From Erinaceus europaeus (lineage: Eukaryota; Chordata; Mammalia; Eulipotyphla; Erinaceidae), in contig NC_080162.1 of NCBI RefSeq assembly GCF_950295315.1, forward strand, positions 67,555,760-67,619,759: a DNA stretch of 64,000 nt, read 5' to 3'. Shown piece after piece: positions 21,082 to 32,557 of this stretch (positions are counted from its first letter, which is position 1; every line of letters begins with the position of its first letter). The notes beneath the pieces were generated by a model. It worked only from the letters and a program-made list of their open reading frames with translations. It did not search any database and was not told where the DNA came from. A program made the translations under genes and the position numbers.

Positions 21082-22090
21082 AAGATGTAAATTTTGCTAT
21101 ATTGCCTAATAATTTCCAGTAGTTTTCTGCTCAATTCTTTAGGTTTTTCTATGTATACTATCATATCATCTGCAAACAGTGAGAGCTTGACTTCTTCCCT
21201 TCCAATCTGTATTCCTTTGATTTCTTTCTCTTGCCTGATTGCTATGGCAAGAACTTCCAATACTATGATTCTTCTTCTAGCGTTTGCCCTTCTTCCATAG
21301 CCAGTCAACAGGTCAGGTTGAAAGCTGTCAGGAGCTGCTTGTTGCTGGCTTTGAAAGTGACTGGGATCCATGTGGATTCAGTCGGCTAGGAAGGATGGTC
21401 AGTTTCCCCAATGAATGGGTACTCACGGGATGCACCATGAGAAGGTCGATCCAATGCATCCCAATACTATGATGAAGAGTAATGGTGACAGTGGACAGCC
21501 CTGTCTAGTCCCTGATCTGAGGGGGAATGCTTTCAGCTTCTGTCCATTGAGTATGATGTTGGCTATAGGTTTGCTAAATATAGAGATTCTACTATCTTGA
21601 GAATTTCCCATCTATTCCCATTTTTTGTAGAGTTTTGAGCATAAAAGGGTGTTGGATTTTGTCAAAGGCTTTCTCTGCATCTATTGAGATAATCATGTGG
21701 TTTTTGTCTTTTCAGTCACCAGGTTTCAGATGCCATCAGGATGCCGGCCAGGCTTCCCTAGACTGAAGACCCCACCAATATGTCCTGGAGCTCCGCTTCC
21801 CCAGAGACCCACCCTACTAGGGAAAAAGAGAGGCAGACTGGGAGTATGGACTGACCAGTTAATGCCCATGTTCAGTGGGGAAGCAATTACAGAAGCCAGA
21901 CCTTCCACCTTCTGCAACCCACAACAACCCTGGGTCCATGCTCCCAGAGGGATAGAGAATGGGAAAGCTATCAGGGGAGGGGGTGGGATATGGAGATTGG
22001 GTGGTGGGAATTGTGTGGAGTTGTACCCCTCCTACCCTATGGATTTGTTAATTTATCCTTTCTTAAATTAAAAAAAAAGATGAAAATTTT
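21082..22090 (+). mobile_element. L1 with inverted 5' segment, carrying a nested retroposon
   Basis: 21096-about 21705 is ORF2 in reverse orientation; the + strand holds the reverse complement of the FADD region and the block N-terminal to it. About 21706-22076 is forward L1 3'UTR and A tail. The junction shares ctttt with both parents. TSD AAGATGTAAATTTT (21082-21095) against AAGATGAAAATTTT (22077-22090), 13 of 14. A further insert at 21270-21462 sits in the inverted part with its own TSD, so it is younger than this L1. Confidence 0.9.
21270..21462 (-). mobile_element. orphan short retroposon, copy 1 (193 bp)
   Basis: Inserted in L1 ORF2 sequence with an 11-bp TSD AATACTATGAT (21259-21269 and 21463-21473; 13 bp if the ambiguous CC is counted). 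Intact L1s read straight through this site. The minus strand is the sense strand: it begins GGGATGCATTGG and ends CTAGAAGAAGAA, a short GAA tail. The 5' end can fold: GGGATGCA pairs with TGCATCCC (+ 21427-21434 and 21455-21462) around a 20-nt loop. No box A/B pair, no 7SL, 5S or L1 block is recognised. It is about 80-85% alike to copy 2 by eye, with a ~14-nt length difference next to the stem. Confidence 0.88.
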
Positions 22091-22731
22091 ACTTCAGTAA
22101 CACACCCCAGAAGCAGATATGTAAATAGGAGATAATTCTAGAAATTGTTTTTCATTTGGAACTTAAGACACATACAGGAAGCTCTTTATTTAAGTATAGG
22201 TAAAGTGATATAATTTATATATTATTAAAAATATATATTATGTATTCATTTCCCAGAAACTATCGTTTAGTTAAGAACAGGTGAAACCCTATCTAGACAG
22301 GAGTAGCTAAATAAGATATGATTATGATAATAAGCAGGATTTCATGTATTGGTCATTCTTATAAATATGGAGTCATTGCTTAAAATCCTCTCAAGGTAAT
22401 TCCATTCAATCATACTCTAAAACTTCAGAGGAATACCATCATTATTAATTTAAGTATTGTTCAATTCAGTTCTATAAACTACAAGAGACACAGTTTTAGT
22501 TTTTTTTCTCTTCTAACATAAACCCATTTACATTCCCAGTTTCATTTTTTGTGTTTTTTTCCAAACATATATACTAAATATAAACTTTCAAATACTTTTA
22601 CTTTTCAAATATCATGTCCAGATATTAACCCAATAAATATGCACAATTAGAACAACAGATTAATTCAGATTATTCAAAAGACTTCCCTTCTTTTAGAATC
22701 CAGACATACCTTTCCCTTTCGTGAAGCACAT
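22091..22731. other. unique DNA, no gene recognised
   Basis: No repeat head or coding signal recognised. Confidence 0.4.
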
Positions 22732-22740
22732 AAGAAATAC

Positions 22741-23020
22741 TATTACTGGTAGAGCAGCAGGTTAAGAGCATGAGGCGCAAAGCTCAAGGACCGGCTAAAG
22801 GATCCTGATGTGAGCCCCGGCTCCCCACCTGCAGGGGAGTAGCTTCGCAGGCGGTGAAGCAGGTCTGCAGGTGTCTATCTTTCTCTCCCTCTCTCTGTCT
22901 TCCCTTACTGTCTCTATTGCTCTCTGTCCTATCCAACAATGACGACATCAATTACAAAAATAAAACAAGGGCCACAAAAGTGAATAAACAAATATTTTTT
23001 AAAAAGACTTATATAAAAAA
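22741..23020 (+). repeat. tRNA-derived SINE ('gggagtcgggc' family), head truncated
   Basis: Begins inside box A (ggtagagcagcaggttaaga), lacking the first ~10 bases. Keeps gaggcgcaaagctcaaggac, cacctgcaggggagtagctt and the TC body. TSD AAGAAATAC at 22732-22740 and 23021-23029. Confidence 0.85.
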
Positions 23021-23029
23021 AAGAAATAC

Positions 23030-23825
23030 AGTTACTTAATAAAAGTCTTTGGTATATGAGGTTGCTCCTTCTTGGACATGACCTGCTATTATTGGGTTAA
23101 CCATTCTGGGCTAACAGGGTTTTTGGTTGAATTCACATTTGTGGATTCACTTTCATGTGAAAAGCACTGAGTGCTAGGTATAGACAATATTAATGCAACA
23201 TCGTACATCATATTTACTATTTTGTTGATTTCTGTCAAACAAATTTTGTTGTAGAGAGGAAATCAGACCATGCTATACTGAGCTTGTTAGTCTACTTGTT
23301 TAATTTGTTTTATTATCCTCAGTAAGCAAAATGGTTCAGCAAGTCATTCAGTTGACCTGAGCACATTTTCTCTTCATTTTGGCATTAATTTCCTATAAAT
23401 TTTCATTACAGCTTCAGAGATTCCATCAGTGAAGTTACATGATTCTGTCTTCCCTCTCTGTGTGCCCTTAAATTGTTATGTTCTAGGTGATGAGAAATTG
23501 AGAGAATAGTGTAACAACAGGAAGTATGATCTTACTAACTGAAGTCATGAATCTCGAAAAGTACATGCAGGCTTCCATTTTTTTAAAAATTTAAAGTGGG
23601 TCTTCCCTTTTGAAAAAAGTCAGTTTTGTTTTATAATCTGTGCTGCTGAGAAGATGTCATCCACACAGTAGTTTTCCAGTCTGAGAAATAACTTCAGCAC
23701 ATAAAACTCCAGCCCTTACTACCCTTGCATATGCAGCTCTTGCCCACAATAGTCACTGCGGAATTTATTATACAATATATCAAATTCTGAAGAAAGATTT
23801 TGTCTCAGTTTGCAAAATACATATT
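23030..23825. other. unique DNA, no gene recognised
   Basis: Nothing recognised on either strand. Confidence 0.4.
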
Positions 23826-23995
23826 CAGAAATGTACAAACTATTGTATTTACTGTCTACTGGAAAACATTAATCCCCCAATAAATAATTTTTTTTTAAAA
23901 AAAAGAAGGAAGGTAAGAAGGAAGTAGGCAGACAGGCAATAAGGAGGGGAGGGAAGAAAGGAGGAAGGAAAGGAGAGACGAGAAAGAAAAGAGGA
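23826..23995 (+). mobile_element. old L1 3' terminus and purine-rich tail
   Basis: atgtacaaactattgtattt ... aacattaatcccccaataaa matches the 3' ends at 34553-34885 and 58001-58290, a different, older L1 3'UTR lineage from the large elements. It is followed by an A run and GGAA/GAAG-rich sequence (23886-23995). Confidence 0.75.
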
Positions 23996-24730
23996 ATTTG
24001 ACTGAGCTTCCATTTGTTCCCTTGATGGAATGCATTTAATTATTTTCTCCAAGATATCTCTAAGATATGAATGGTAACAGGATGTTTATACCAGAGATAA
24101 GATTGGATTGAAATGTTAGTTCACTCTTGGAGCTAATAAAAGTAAAGATTTGAATTTAAGTATCACTTTCTCCTAGAAGCACACCAACAAGGAAATGGGG
24201 GTCAAAAGGACAGCGACAATGTTGTAAGCACTTTATCTGAAACATAAACATTACTGGAGTGCATTTTGGACCAAATTACCTCTCTCAGATCTGGGATTTT
24301 AGCATTCCTGCCTTACTTAAGTATGCCAATTTTACTGTGGTTTTGAAGAGGGTTGACCTGGGGGCTTGTATAGACACTTGAGAATGGGATCTTATGTCAA
24401 GGACTAATATAACTCAGGCAATTAAAAGCCACCTCACCAAAAAGGACCTTATAAAATGCAGAATCTCTGGAATAGGGTTCTCCAATAACTATCACAGGCA
24501 AGTAATGTATGCGTCATTTCATTCTGGAAGATAATATAGCCACCTTTCTTTTGTAAACATAACATATCCAGAAACTCTGAACTTGAACAAATAGATATAT
24601 TCAGTTTAAAAGTTCCAGAAGTATTTTGTGGATAATGAAATAAGTAAGTACCACTCATGATTACAATAGTGTATCTAGAGCTCAATTTTCCTAATAGATT
24701 TTTGTACTCAAATTCACCATGAAACATCAC
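23996..24730. other. unique DNA, left flank of the full-length L1
   Basis: No gene recognised. Confidence 0.4.
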
Positions 24731-24745
24731 AATAAACAGTAATTT

Positions 24746-26388
24746 TTGGGGGGGGGTTTTCCCGGAAGATGGCGGACTGAGAAGCTGCTAGTGGCTTGAG
24801 CTCTGACCACATCTTCTGGAAACGGTAGGATTTTCTGCCTTTAGTAGGCCAGTCAATAAGGGGTCCTAGCGGTGACACCAAGGGGTGACTATAACTTAAT
24901 TTGGGTTGAGAAATAGAGTAGAAAAAAAGGGGGGAAAATTCTTTCCTTTTAATTATTAAGCACACCTCCTCCCCCTTCCCCCCCCATAACCAGTCCCTGG
25001 GGACCAGCTCCTAGCAGGCTCCCCTGCTGAGCTTCTATCTTTACCAAACTTCTGTCCCACCAGGAAGTATCATTCATTCTAAGTCTATACCCTTCTGAAA
25101 CCTCTGGCCTTTTTTCTTTCTAAGTAGCCAACCCCCCCACCTCACCCCACATAGCTAATTAAATAATTAAAATAAATAAATAAATAAATAAACTCTTTCC
25201 TTTCACCACTCTTTTATGACTGTTTTTTTTTTCTTATCTTTTTCTTTTTTCTCTCTCTCTTTTTTTTCTTTTTCTCATTCTTGTCATCCTTTCTTCCTTA
25301 ATCCTACAGCTTCCAAAGCCACAGGCCCCAGTCGCTACACCACCAAACAGTGTGCTTTTTTGAGTTCACTGATACACATTTGGGAATTATTTGGGGAAGA
25401 ATTCTGACTCAGTGTGGACTCTCACTGAAAGTGTCTCTGCTCAACTTCCCTTCCTCCTTTAGCCACACCTAAAATATACAGTGGATAGTAGATTTGCATA
25501 ACTGTCTATTTCAGCTATCCTTATCTAGTCCTGAGGTTTTGTTTTTTTTTCTCATTCTTAACAAACAGCTGCCTCTGATCACGAGGTTTGAGGTAATCTG
25601 GGACAGAGTTTGTTGTTTTTTTTTACCCTGCTCTATTTTATTATTAATATTATATAAAGGCACATATCTTTCCCCCCTTTAGGTTGATCAGAATTAACTC
25701 TTAGGGTATCTTTCATTGCTAGGGTAGTGGGCATCTTATCTATTGTGGGAGGAACTTGTCTCATTACTCCTACCTCCTCTACAGACTCTCCCCTCCCTTC
25801 TCATCCTAGCTAATTAAAAAAATTAAATGAAATTAAATTAAAAATAAAGTAATCAAAAAACAACCTTTCCTTTCACTGCTCTTTAACTGCAGCTCTTTTT
25901 CTTAACTTTCCCCTTTTCTCTCACTTGTCTCTTTTTTCTTTTCTTTCTTTTTTTTTTAATCTTGTCATACACTTCTTCCTTCCTTCTTCTTTGCCTTTCT
26001 GAATTTGTGAATTATTTTGGGGAAGAAATCTGACTCAGAGTGGACTCTCTATGTGTGTATATCTGCTCTAGTTCCCTTTCCCCTCTTGTTACCCCTAGAA
26101 TATACAGCGGATAGTAGATTTGCATAACTGTCTATTCTTGCTATCCTTTCTTTATTTTCTCTTTCTTCTTCACTGGGATTTGGTTACTATTTTTTCACGG
26201 ACTGGAGAAATTGTTTGACTAACTGGTAGTAATTAAACTGCTTCAATACTTGCTTCAGTTGCTACTGTAATTCCTGAGGTTGGTGAGTGCAATTGTCATA
26301 AAGGTATTTAGTACAATGTCACTTTTACTCAAGACACAACAACTGAGGAACAACAGAGCATAAAAAAAGAAACACATACATAAAAAAA
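24746..26388 (+). promoter_or_regulatory. L1 5'UTR with tandem ~630-bp monomer-like duplication
   Basis: The start gaagatggcggactgag has the GATGGCGG-type motif found at the 5' end of many L1s, where YY1 binds in human L1; binding here is inferred. Pyrimidine-rich after that. The ~390-bp segment at about 25135-25522 recurs at about 25795-26150: tagctaatt..., tcctttcac..., gaagaa.tctgactcag, gatagtagatttgcataact. Offsets are 625-655 bp. Rodent L1s build their promoters from tandem monomers, so a similar promoter role is plausible but unproven. Confidence 0.75.
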
Positions 26389-27302
26389 ATGGATAGATCA
26401 AAGACAAATAAAAATGCAACTCCAATGAATGAAGACAAGAGCCCAGAAGAAACTACAAATCAGCAAGAAGTAACCATAGATAAGAAAAGTATGCAGGCAA
26501 TAATAAACTTATTAATCACAGAAATAAAAACAACATTGGAGGAAAGGAATGGCAGTATTAGGGAAAGTAGAGTTGAGACCCCCAAGGAAAATACTAATTA
26601 TCTTGAGGCAATTAGAGAACTGAAAGCTTAAATAGCTGTAATGAAGAAAAAGGCTGAGGCAAGGGAAAGCAGACCAACAGAAACAGAAAACAGAATTAGT
26701 CAGACAGAGGATGAGTTAGAGAAAATGAAGAAAGAGGTGAAAGAGCTTAAAACGAGATGGAGAGACACTGAAAACAACAAAAGAGACATATGGGATGATC
26801 TCAAAAGAAGTAACATTCGCATAATTGGCCTGCCAGAGGAAGAAAGAGAGGAAGGGGAAGCAAATATTCTAGAGGAAATAATAGAAGAAAACTTCCCAGA
26901 CCTGAATAACAGAAAGGACATCAAGATTCAAGAGGCCCAAGAGTACCAAACAGAATCAACCCAGATCTGAAGACATCAAGACACATTATAGTCACAATGA
27001 GAAGTAGTAAGGATAAAGAAAGGATCCTAAAAGCTGCAAAAGAGAAACAAAAAGTCACATACGAGGGAAAACCCATAAGATTATCTGCAGACTTCTCCAC
27101 TCAAACTCTAAAAGCCAGAAGGGAGTGGCAAGATATCTATCGAGCCCTGAATGAAAAAGGGTTTCAACCAAGGATAATATATCCTGCTAGACTTTCATTC
27201 AAACTAGATGGAGGGATCAAAACCTTCTTAGACAAACAACAGTTAAAGGACGCAACCATCACCAAGCCGGCCCTGAAAGAGGTTCTAAAAGACCTCTTAT
27301 AA
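26389..27302 (+). pseudogene. L1 ORF1 (ORF1p RNA-binding protein), disrupted
   Basis: About 304 codons, near the family norm (~300-370). ATG at 26389 gives MDRSKTNKNATPMNED, then a Gln/Glu/Lys-rich coiled-coil-like region (to ~26780), an RRM-type block with NIRIIGLPEEE (26812 on), and the C-terminal domain around ADFSTQTLKARREWQDIY (about 27090-27143). Two breaks: an in-frame TAA at 26629-26631, where the minus-strand copy has GAA, and a 1-base loss near 26940-26955 that moves the C-terminal third (26997-27302) into another frame. ORF1p normally trimerises and coats L1 RNA in the cytoplasm; this copy would give only an ~80-residue stub. The start matches the minus-strand copy at 43515. Confidence 0.92.
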
Positions 27303-27367
27303 ACAAGAACATCACTATAATACTGGCAATATATCAGAACAAACAACAAAAAAAATTTTTTTGAACA

Positions 27368-30300
27368 ATGGCACTACAATACATTAAATCCATAATATCA
27401 ATAAATGTCAATGGCTTAAACTCACCCATCAAAAGGCACAGAGTGGAGGGATGGATCAGAAAACATAATCCAACCATATGCTGCTTGCAAGAATCCCATC
27501 TGTCACAACAAGATAAACACAGACTTAAAGTGAAAGGATGGGCAAACACTAGAAGAAGTGAAAGGATGGAAAACTATCATACAGGCTAACGGACCACAAA
27601 AAAAGGGCAGGAACAACCATTCTCATCTCAAACACGATAGATTTTAAATTAAATAAAGTAATAAAAGATAGGCAAGGACATTACATAATGATTAGAGGAT
27701 CAATCAGCCAAGAAGACTTAACAATCATTAACATATATGCATCCAATGAGGGACCATCTAAATACATCAAGCACTTACTGAAAGAATTTCAAAAATACAT
27801 CAATAGTAATACAATAATAGTGGGAGACTTTAATTCAACTCTCACACATAGACAGATCAACAAAGCAGAGAACCAACAAAGATATAAGAGAATTGAATGA
27901 AGAGATTGACAGACTAGACCTCTTGGACATTTTCAGAGTCCATCACCCCAAAAAATTGGAATACACCTTCTTTTCAAATCCACATAACACATACTCAAGG
28001 ATAGACCACAAGTTAGGCCACAAAGACAGCATCAATAAATTCAAGAACATTTAAATTAACCCAAGTATCTTCTCAGACCACAGTGGAGTAAAACTAACAT
28101 TTAACAACAAACAGAAAATTATTAAAAGACACAGAATTTAGAAACTAAACAACATGCTCCTTAAGAACCACTGAGTCAGAGATTCACTCAAATAGGGAAT
28201 TCAAATGTTCCTGGAAACAAATGAAAATGAAGACACAACCTATCAAAATATTTGGGACACAGCTAAAGCAGTACTGAAAGGGAAACTTATAGCCATACAA
28301 TCACATATTAAACACCAAGAAGAAGTTCAAATGAACGACCTTACTGCACACCTCAAGGACTTAGAGGAAGAGGAACAAAGGAACCCTAAAGCTACCAGAA
28401 GGACAGAAATCACTAAAGTTAGAGCAGAAATCAACAACATCGAAAATAAAAGAACCATACAAAAGATCAATGAAGCCAAATGTTGGTTCTTTGAAAGATT
28501 AAACAAAATTGACAAACCCCTAGCCAGACTCAACAAACAAAAAAGAGAGAAGACTCAAATTAATAGAATGTAAACGATGGAGGCGATATCACAACTGACA
28601 CCATAGAAATCCAGAGAATCCTGTGAAACTTCTATAAATAACTATACACCACCAAGCTAGAGAATGTGGAAGAAATGGAACAATTCCTAGAAGCATATGC
28701 CCTTCCAAAACTGAACCAAGAACTACAAAATCTAAATGCACCAATCACAGACAAAGAAATTGAAACCTCCCCAACAACAAAAGTCCTGGACCAGATGGCT
28801 TCACAAACGAATTCTACAAAACTTTCAGGAAACAGTTAGTAACCATACTTCTTAAGCTTTTCCATAAGATTGAAGAAACAGGAATACTCCCTTCCACCTT
28901 CTATGAAGCCACCATCACCCTGATACAAAAAGCTGATAGGGACAGAACAAAAAAGGAAAACTACAGACCAATATCTCTGATGAACATAGATGCCAAAATA
29001 TTAAACAAGATCTTGGCCAACTGGATACAGCAACACTTCAAAAAGATTTTTCATCATAACCAAGTGGGATTTATCCCAGGAATGCAAGGCTGGTTCAACA
29101 TCTGCAAGTCAATCAATGTCATTCACCACATCAATAAAAGCAAAGCCAAAAACCACATGATTATCTCAATAGATGCAGAGAAAGCCTTTGACAAAATCCA
29201 ACACCCATTCATGCTCAAAACTCTACAAAAAATGGGAAATTCCTCAAGATAGTAGAGTCTATATATAGCAAACCTACAGCCAACATCATACTCAATGGAC
29301 AGAAGCTGAAAGCATTCCCCCTCAGATCGGGGACTAGACAGGGCTGTCCACTGTCACCGTTACTCTTCAACATAGTATTGGAAGTTCTTGCCATAGCAAT
29401 CAGGCAAGAGAATGGAATCAAAGGAATACAGATTGGAAGGGAAGAAGTCAAGCTCTCACTATTTGCAGATGATATGATAGTATACATAGAAAGACCTAAA
29501 GAATCCAGCAGAAAATTACTGGAAGTTATTAGGCAATATAGCAAGGTATCAGGCTACATAATCAATGTACAAAAATCAGTGGCATTTCCTTATGCAAACA
29601 CTAAATCTGAAGAAGAAGACATCCAGAAATCACTCCCATTTACTGTTTCAGCAAGATCAATCAAATACCTAGGAATAAAGTTGACCAAAGAAGTGAAAGA
29701 CTTGTATGCTGAAAACTATGAGTCGCTACTCAAGGAAATAGAAACTGATACCAAGACATGGAAAGATATCCCATGCTCATGGATTGGAAGAATAAATATC
29801 ATCAAAATAAATATTCTCCCCAGAGCCATATACAAATTTAATGCAATACTCATCAAAGTTCCACCAAGCTTCTTTAAGAGAATAGAACAAACACTACAAT
29901 CATTTATCTGGAACCTGAAAACACCTAGAATTGCCAAAACCATCTTGAGGAAAAGAAACAGAAATGGAGGCATCACACTCCCAGAACTTAAACTGTATTA
30001 TAAAGCCATTATCATCAAAACAGCATGGTACTGGAACAAAAATAGGCACACAGACCAATGGAACAGAATTGAAAGCCCAGAAATAAATCCCCATACCTAT
30101 GGACATCTAATCTTTGATAAGGGGTCCCCAAGGATTAAATGGAAAAAGGAGGCTCTCTTCAATGAATGGTGCTGGGAAAACTGGGTTGTAACATGCAGAA
30201 GAATGAAATTGAACCACTTTATCTCACCAGAAACAAAAATCAACTCCAAATGGATCAAAGACCAAGATGTCAGACCAGAAACAATCAAATGCTTAGAGGA

Positions 30301-31192
30301 AAGCATTGGTAAAACACTTTCCCACCTACACCTCAAGGACATCTTTGATGAATCAAACCCAATTGCAAGGAAAACTAAAGCAGAAACAAACCAATGGGAC
30401 TACATCAAATTGAAAAGCTTCTGCACATCCAAAGAAACTATTAAACAAACAGAGAGACCCCTCACAGAATGGGAGAAGATCTTCACATGCCATACATCAG
30501 ACAAGAAACTAATCACCAAAATATATAAAGAGCTCAGCAAACAAAGCACCAAAAAAAGCAAATGACCCCATCCAAAATGGGCAGAGGATATGAACAAAAC
30601 ATCCACTACAGAGGAGATCCAAAAGGCTAACAAACATATGAAAAACTGCTCTAGGTCACTGATTGTCAGAAAAATGCAAATTAAGACAACACTAAGATAC
30701 CACCTCACTCCTGTAAGAATGGCATACATCAAAAAAGACAGCAGCAACAAATTCTGGAGAGGTTGTGGGGACAGAGGAACCCTTTTACATTGCTGGTGCG
30801 AATGTATATTGGTACAGCCTCTGTGGAGAGCAGTCTGGAAAATTCTCAGAAGGCTAGACATGGACCTTCCATATGATCCAATAATTCCTCTCCTGGGGTT
30901 ATACCCCAAGGACTCCATAACACCCAACCAAAAAGAGGTGTGTACTCCTATGTTCATAGCGGCACAATTCATAATAGCTAAAACCTGGAAACAACCCAGG
31001 TGCCCAACACCAGATGAGTGGCTGAGAAAGCTGTGGTATATATACACAATGGAATACTATGCAGCTATCAAGAACAATGAAACCACCCTCTCTGACCCAT
31101 CTTTGTCAGAGCTAGAAGGAATCATGTTAAGTGAGCTAAATCAGAAAGATAAAGATGAGTATGGGATGATCCCACTCATCAACAGAAGTTGA
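27368..31192 (+). pseudogene. L1 ORF2 (endonuclease-reverse transcriptase), disrupted
   Basis: About 1,275 codons, the usual ORF2p size. Domains in order: APE-type endonuclease with INVNGLNSPIKR (27401 on), LQESHL (near 27483), GDFN (27823-27834) and SDHS (28073-28084); reverse transcriptase with FADD (29462-29473); and the C-terminal Cys/His region (30752-30805). The frame is broken several times, with long open blocks only at 28205-28573, 29378-30565 and 30590-31192. In the C-terminal motif the first Cys of C-x3-C-x7-H-x4-C is Phe (TTC at 30752). Two opposite A-run length changes near 30550-30577 shift the frame out and back. In an intact L1 this protein nicks TTTT/AA-like sites and primes reverse transcription there. 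Confidence 0.93.
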
Positions 31193-32542
31193 GTAAGAAG
31201 ATCTGAAAGGGAAACTAAAAGCAGGACCTGACCAAATTGTAAGTAAGGCACCAAAGTAAAAACCCTGTGGTGAGGGATAGACATGCAGCTTCCTGGGCCA
31301 GTGGGGAGTGGGAGTTGGTGGGAAGGATTGGTCACAGTCTTATGGTAGTGTGAATGGTGTTTAAGTTCATTCCTAGTAAAATGTAGTCATATAAATCACT
31401 AGTTAATTAATACGAGAGGGGGAAATTAATTGTATGTCTCAAGTTTTTCAAAACACAACTGAATCTTTTTAATATATAGGCTGTGTGATTGATATGCAGA
31501 CTCTCTCAAAAGCCTAGACCAAGTAGATCAGAAGCATCCAATAGCACAGCTATATACAAGATACTGGATACTTTACAGCAAACCCTAACAAAAGGACTTT
31601 TCAAAGTTAACCCAATTACCAATTAATGTGATGATAACATCAACTGTCGATTGTCTTTTTGAACCCTAAGACGGCAGGAACCTCACATCTCCACTATAGA
31701 GCCTCTACTTCCCCCAGTCCTAGAACCATTGTATAGGGCCCACTTTCCCGTATGCCTCTCCCAATCCATATCAAATAATATTCCATCTGCCTATCACAAC
31801 CTAACCAACACAAAGATTGCCACCTCAACATGCTTCACCTCAGACTGTGTCCAGAGATTTCATGTGTGGAATGACAACCCTTCAGCTTCATTACTCAAGT
31901 GAGACCTTTCCTTTCATAGTATACTCTAATTCCATCTCAGGTGGTTTACTTTCTTACAAAGTCCCAAAACCTAGATATACACCAGTTTCTGTGAGAGAAG
32001 CATATGTTCACACGTAACCGTAAACTACTGCAAAATATATACCTGAAAGCAGAAGTACAGTAGAGTTTGCAGTGAGTACCCCCCTAACACTTCCTCTCCA
32101 CTATTCCAAGCTTTGGATCCATGATTGCTCAACAATTTGTTTGGCTTCTCATGTTAACTCTCTTTTCAGTCACCAGGTTCCAGATGTCATCAGGATGCCG
32201 GCCAGGCTTCCTTAGACTGAAGACCCCACCAATGTGTCCTGGAGCTCCTCTTCCCCAGAGACCCACCCTACTAGGGAAAGAGAGAGGCAGACTGGGACTA
32301 TGGACTGACCAGTCAATGCCCATGTTCAGCGGGGAAGCAATTACAGAAGCCAGACCTTCTACCTTCTGCAACCCACAATGACCCTAGGTCCATGCACCCA
32401 GAAGGTTAGAGAATGGGAAAGCTATCATGGGAGAGGGTGGGAAATGGAGAATGGGTGGTGGGAATTGTGTGGAATTGTACCCTTCCTACCCTATGGTTTT
32501 GTTCATTAATCCTTTCTTAAATAAAAAATAAATAAATAAATA
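31193..32542 (+). other. L1 3'UTR (1.35 kb) and tail
   Basis: Same sequence, in order, as 52901-54269 (+) and 38715-37376 (-). Its last ~500 bp is the module found as free copies elsewhere in the window. The polyadenylation-like AATAAA sits in cctttcttaaataaaaaa at about 32510-32527, followed by (AAAT)n. Confidence 0.9.
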
Positions 32543-32557
32543 AATAAACAGTAATTT

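Larger units (their letters stand above)
24731..32557 (+). mobile_element. full-length L1 retrotransposon, ~7.8 kb, inactive
   Basis: Complete non-LTR layout on +: G run and ttttcccggaagatggcgg start (24746 on), 5'UTR to 26388, ORF1, ~65-bp spacer, ORF2, 1.35-kb 3'UTR, (AAAT)n tail. Exact 15-bp TSD AATAAACAGTAATTT at 24731-24745 and 32543-32557. L1 encodes an RNA-binding chaperone (ORF1p) and an endonuclease/reverse transcriptase (ORF2p) that copy their own mRNA into chromosomal nicks. Both ORFs here carry stops and frameshifts, so this copy cannot move itself. Confidence 0.95.

Noticed and set aside
21284..21472. 62-codon + frame and minus-frame counterparts in the orphan retroposon as a peptide gene
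   Set aside because: The two copies do not keep a common long frame; length differences and stops fall within it.
30400..31047. 215-codon minus-strand frame, repeated at 52108-52755 and similar at 38859-39401 (+)
   Set aside because: It is exactly antisense to L1 ORF2 in all three places. Its conservation follows from the sense frame.
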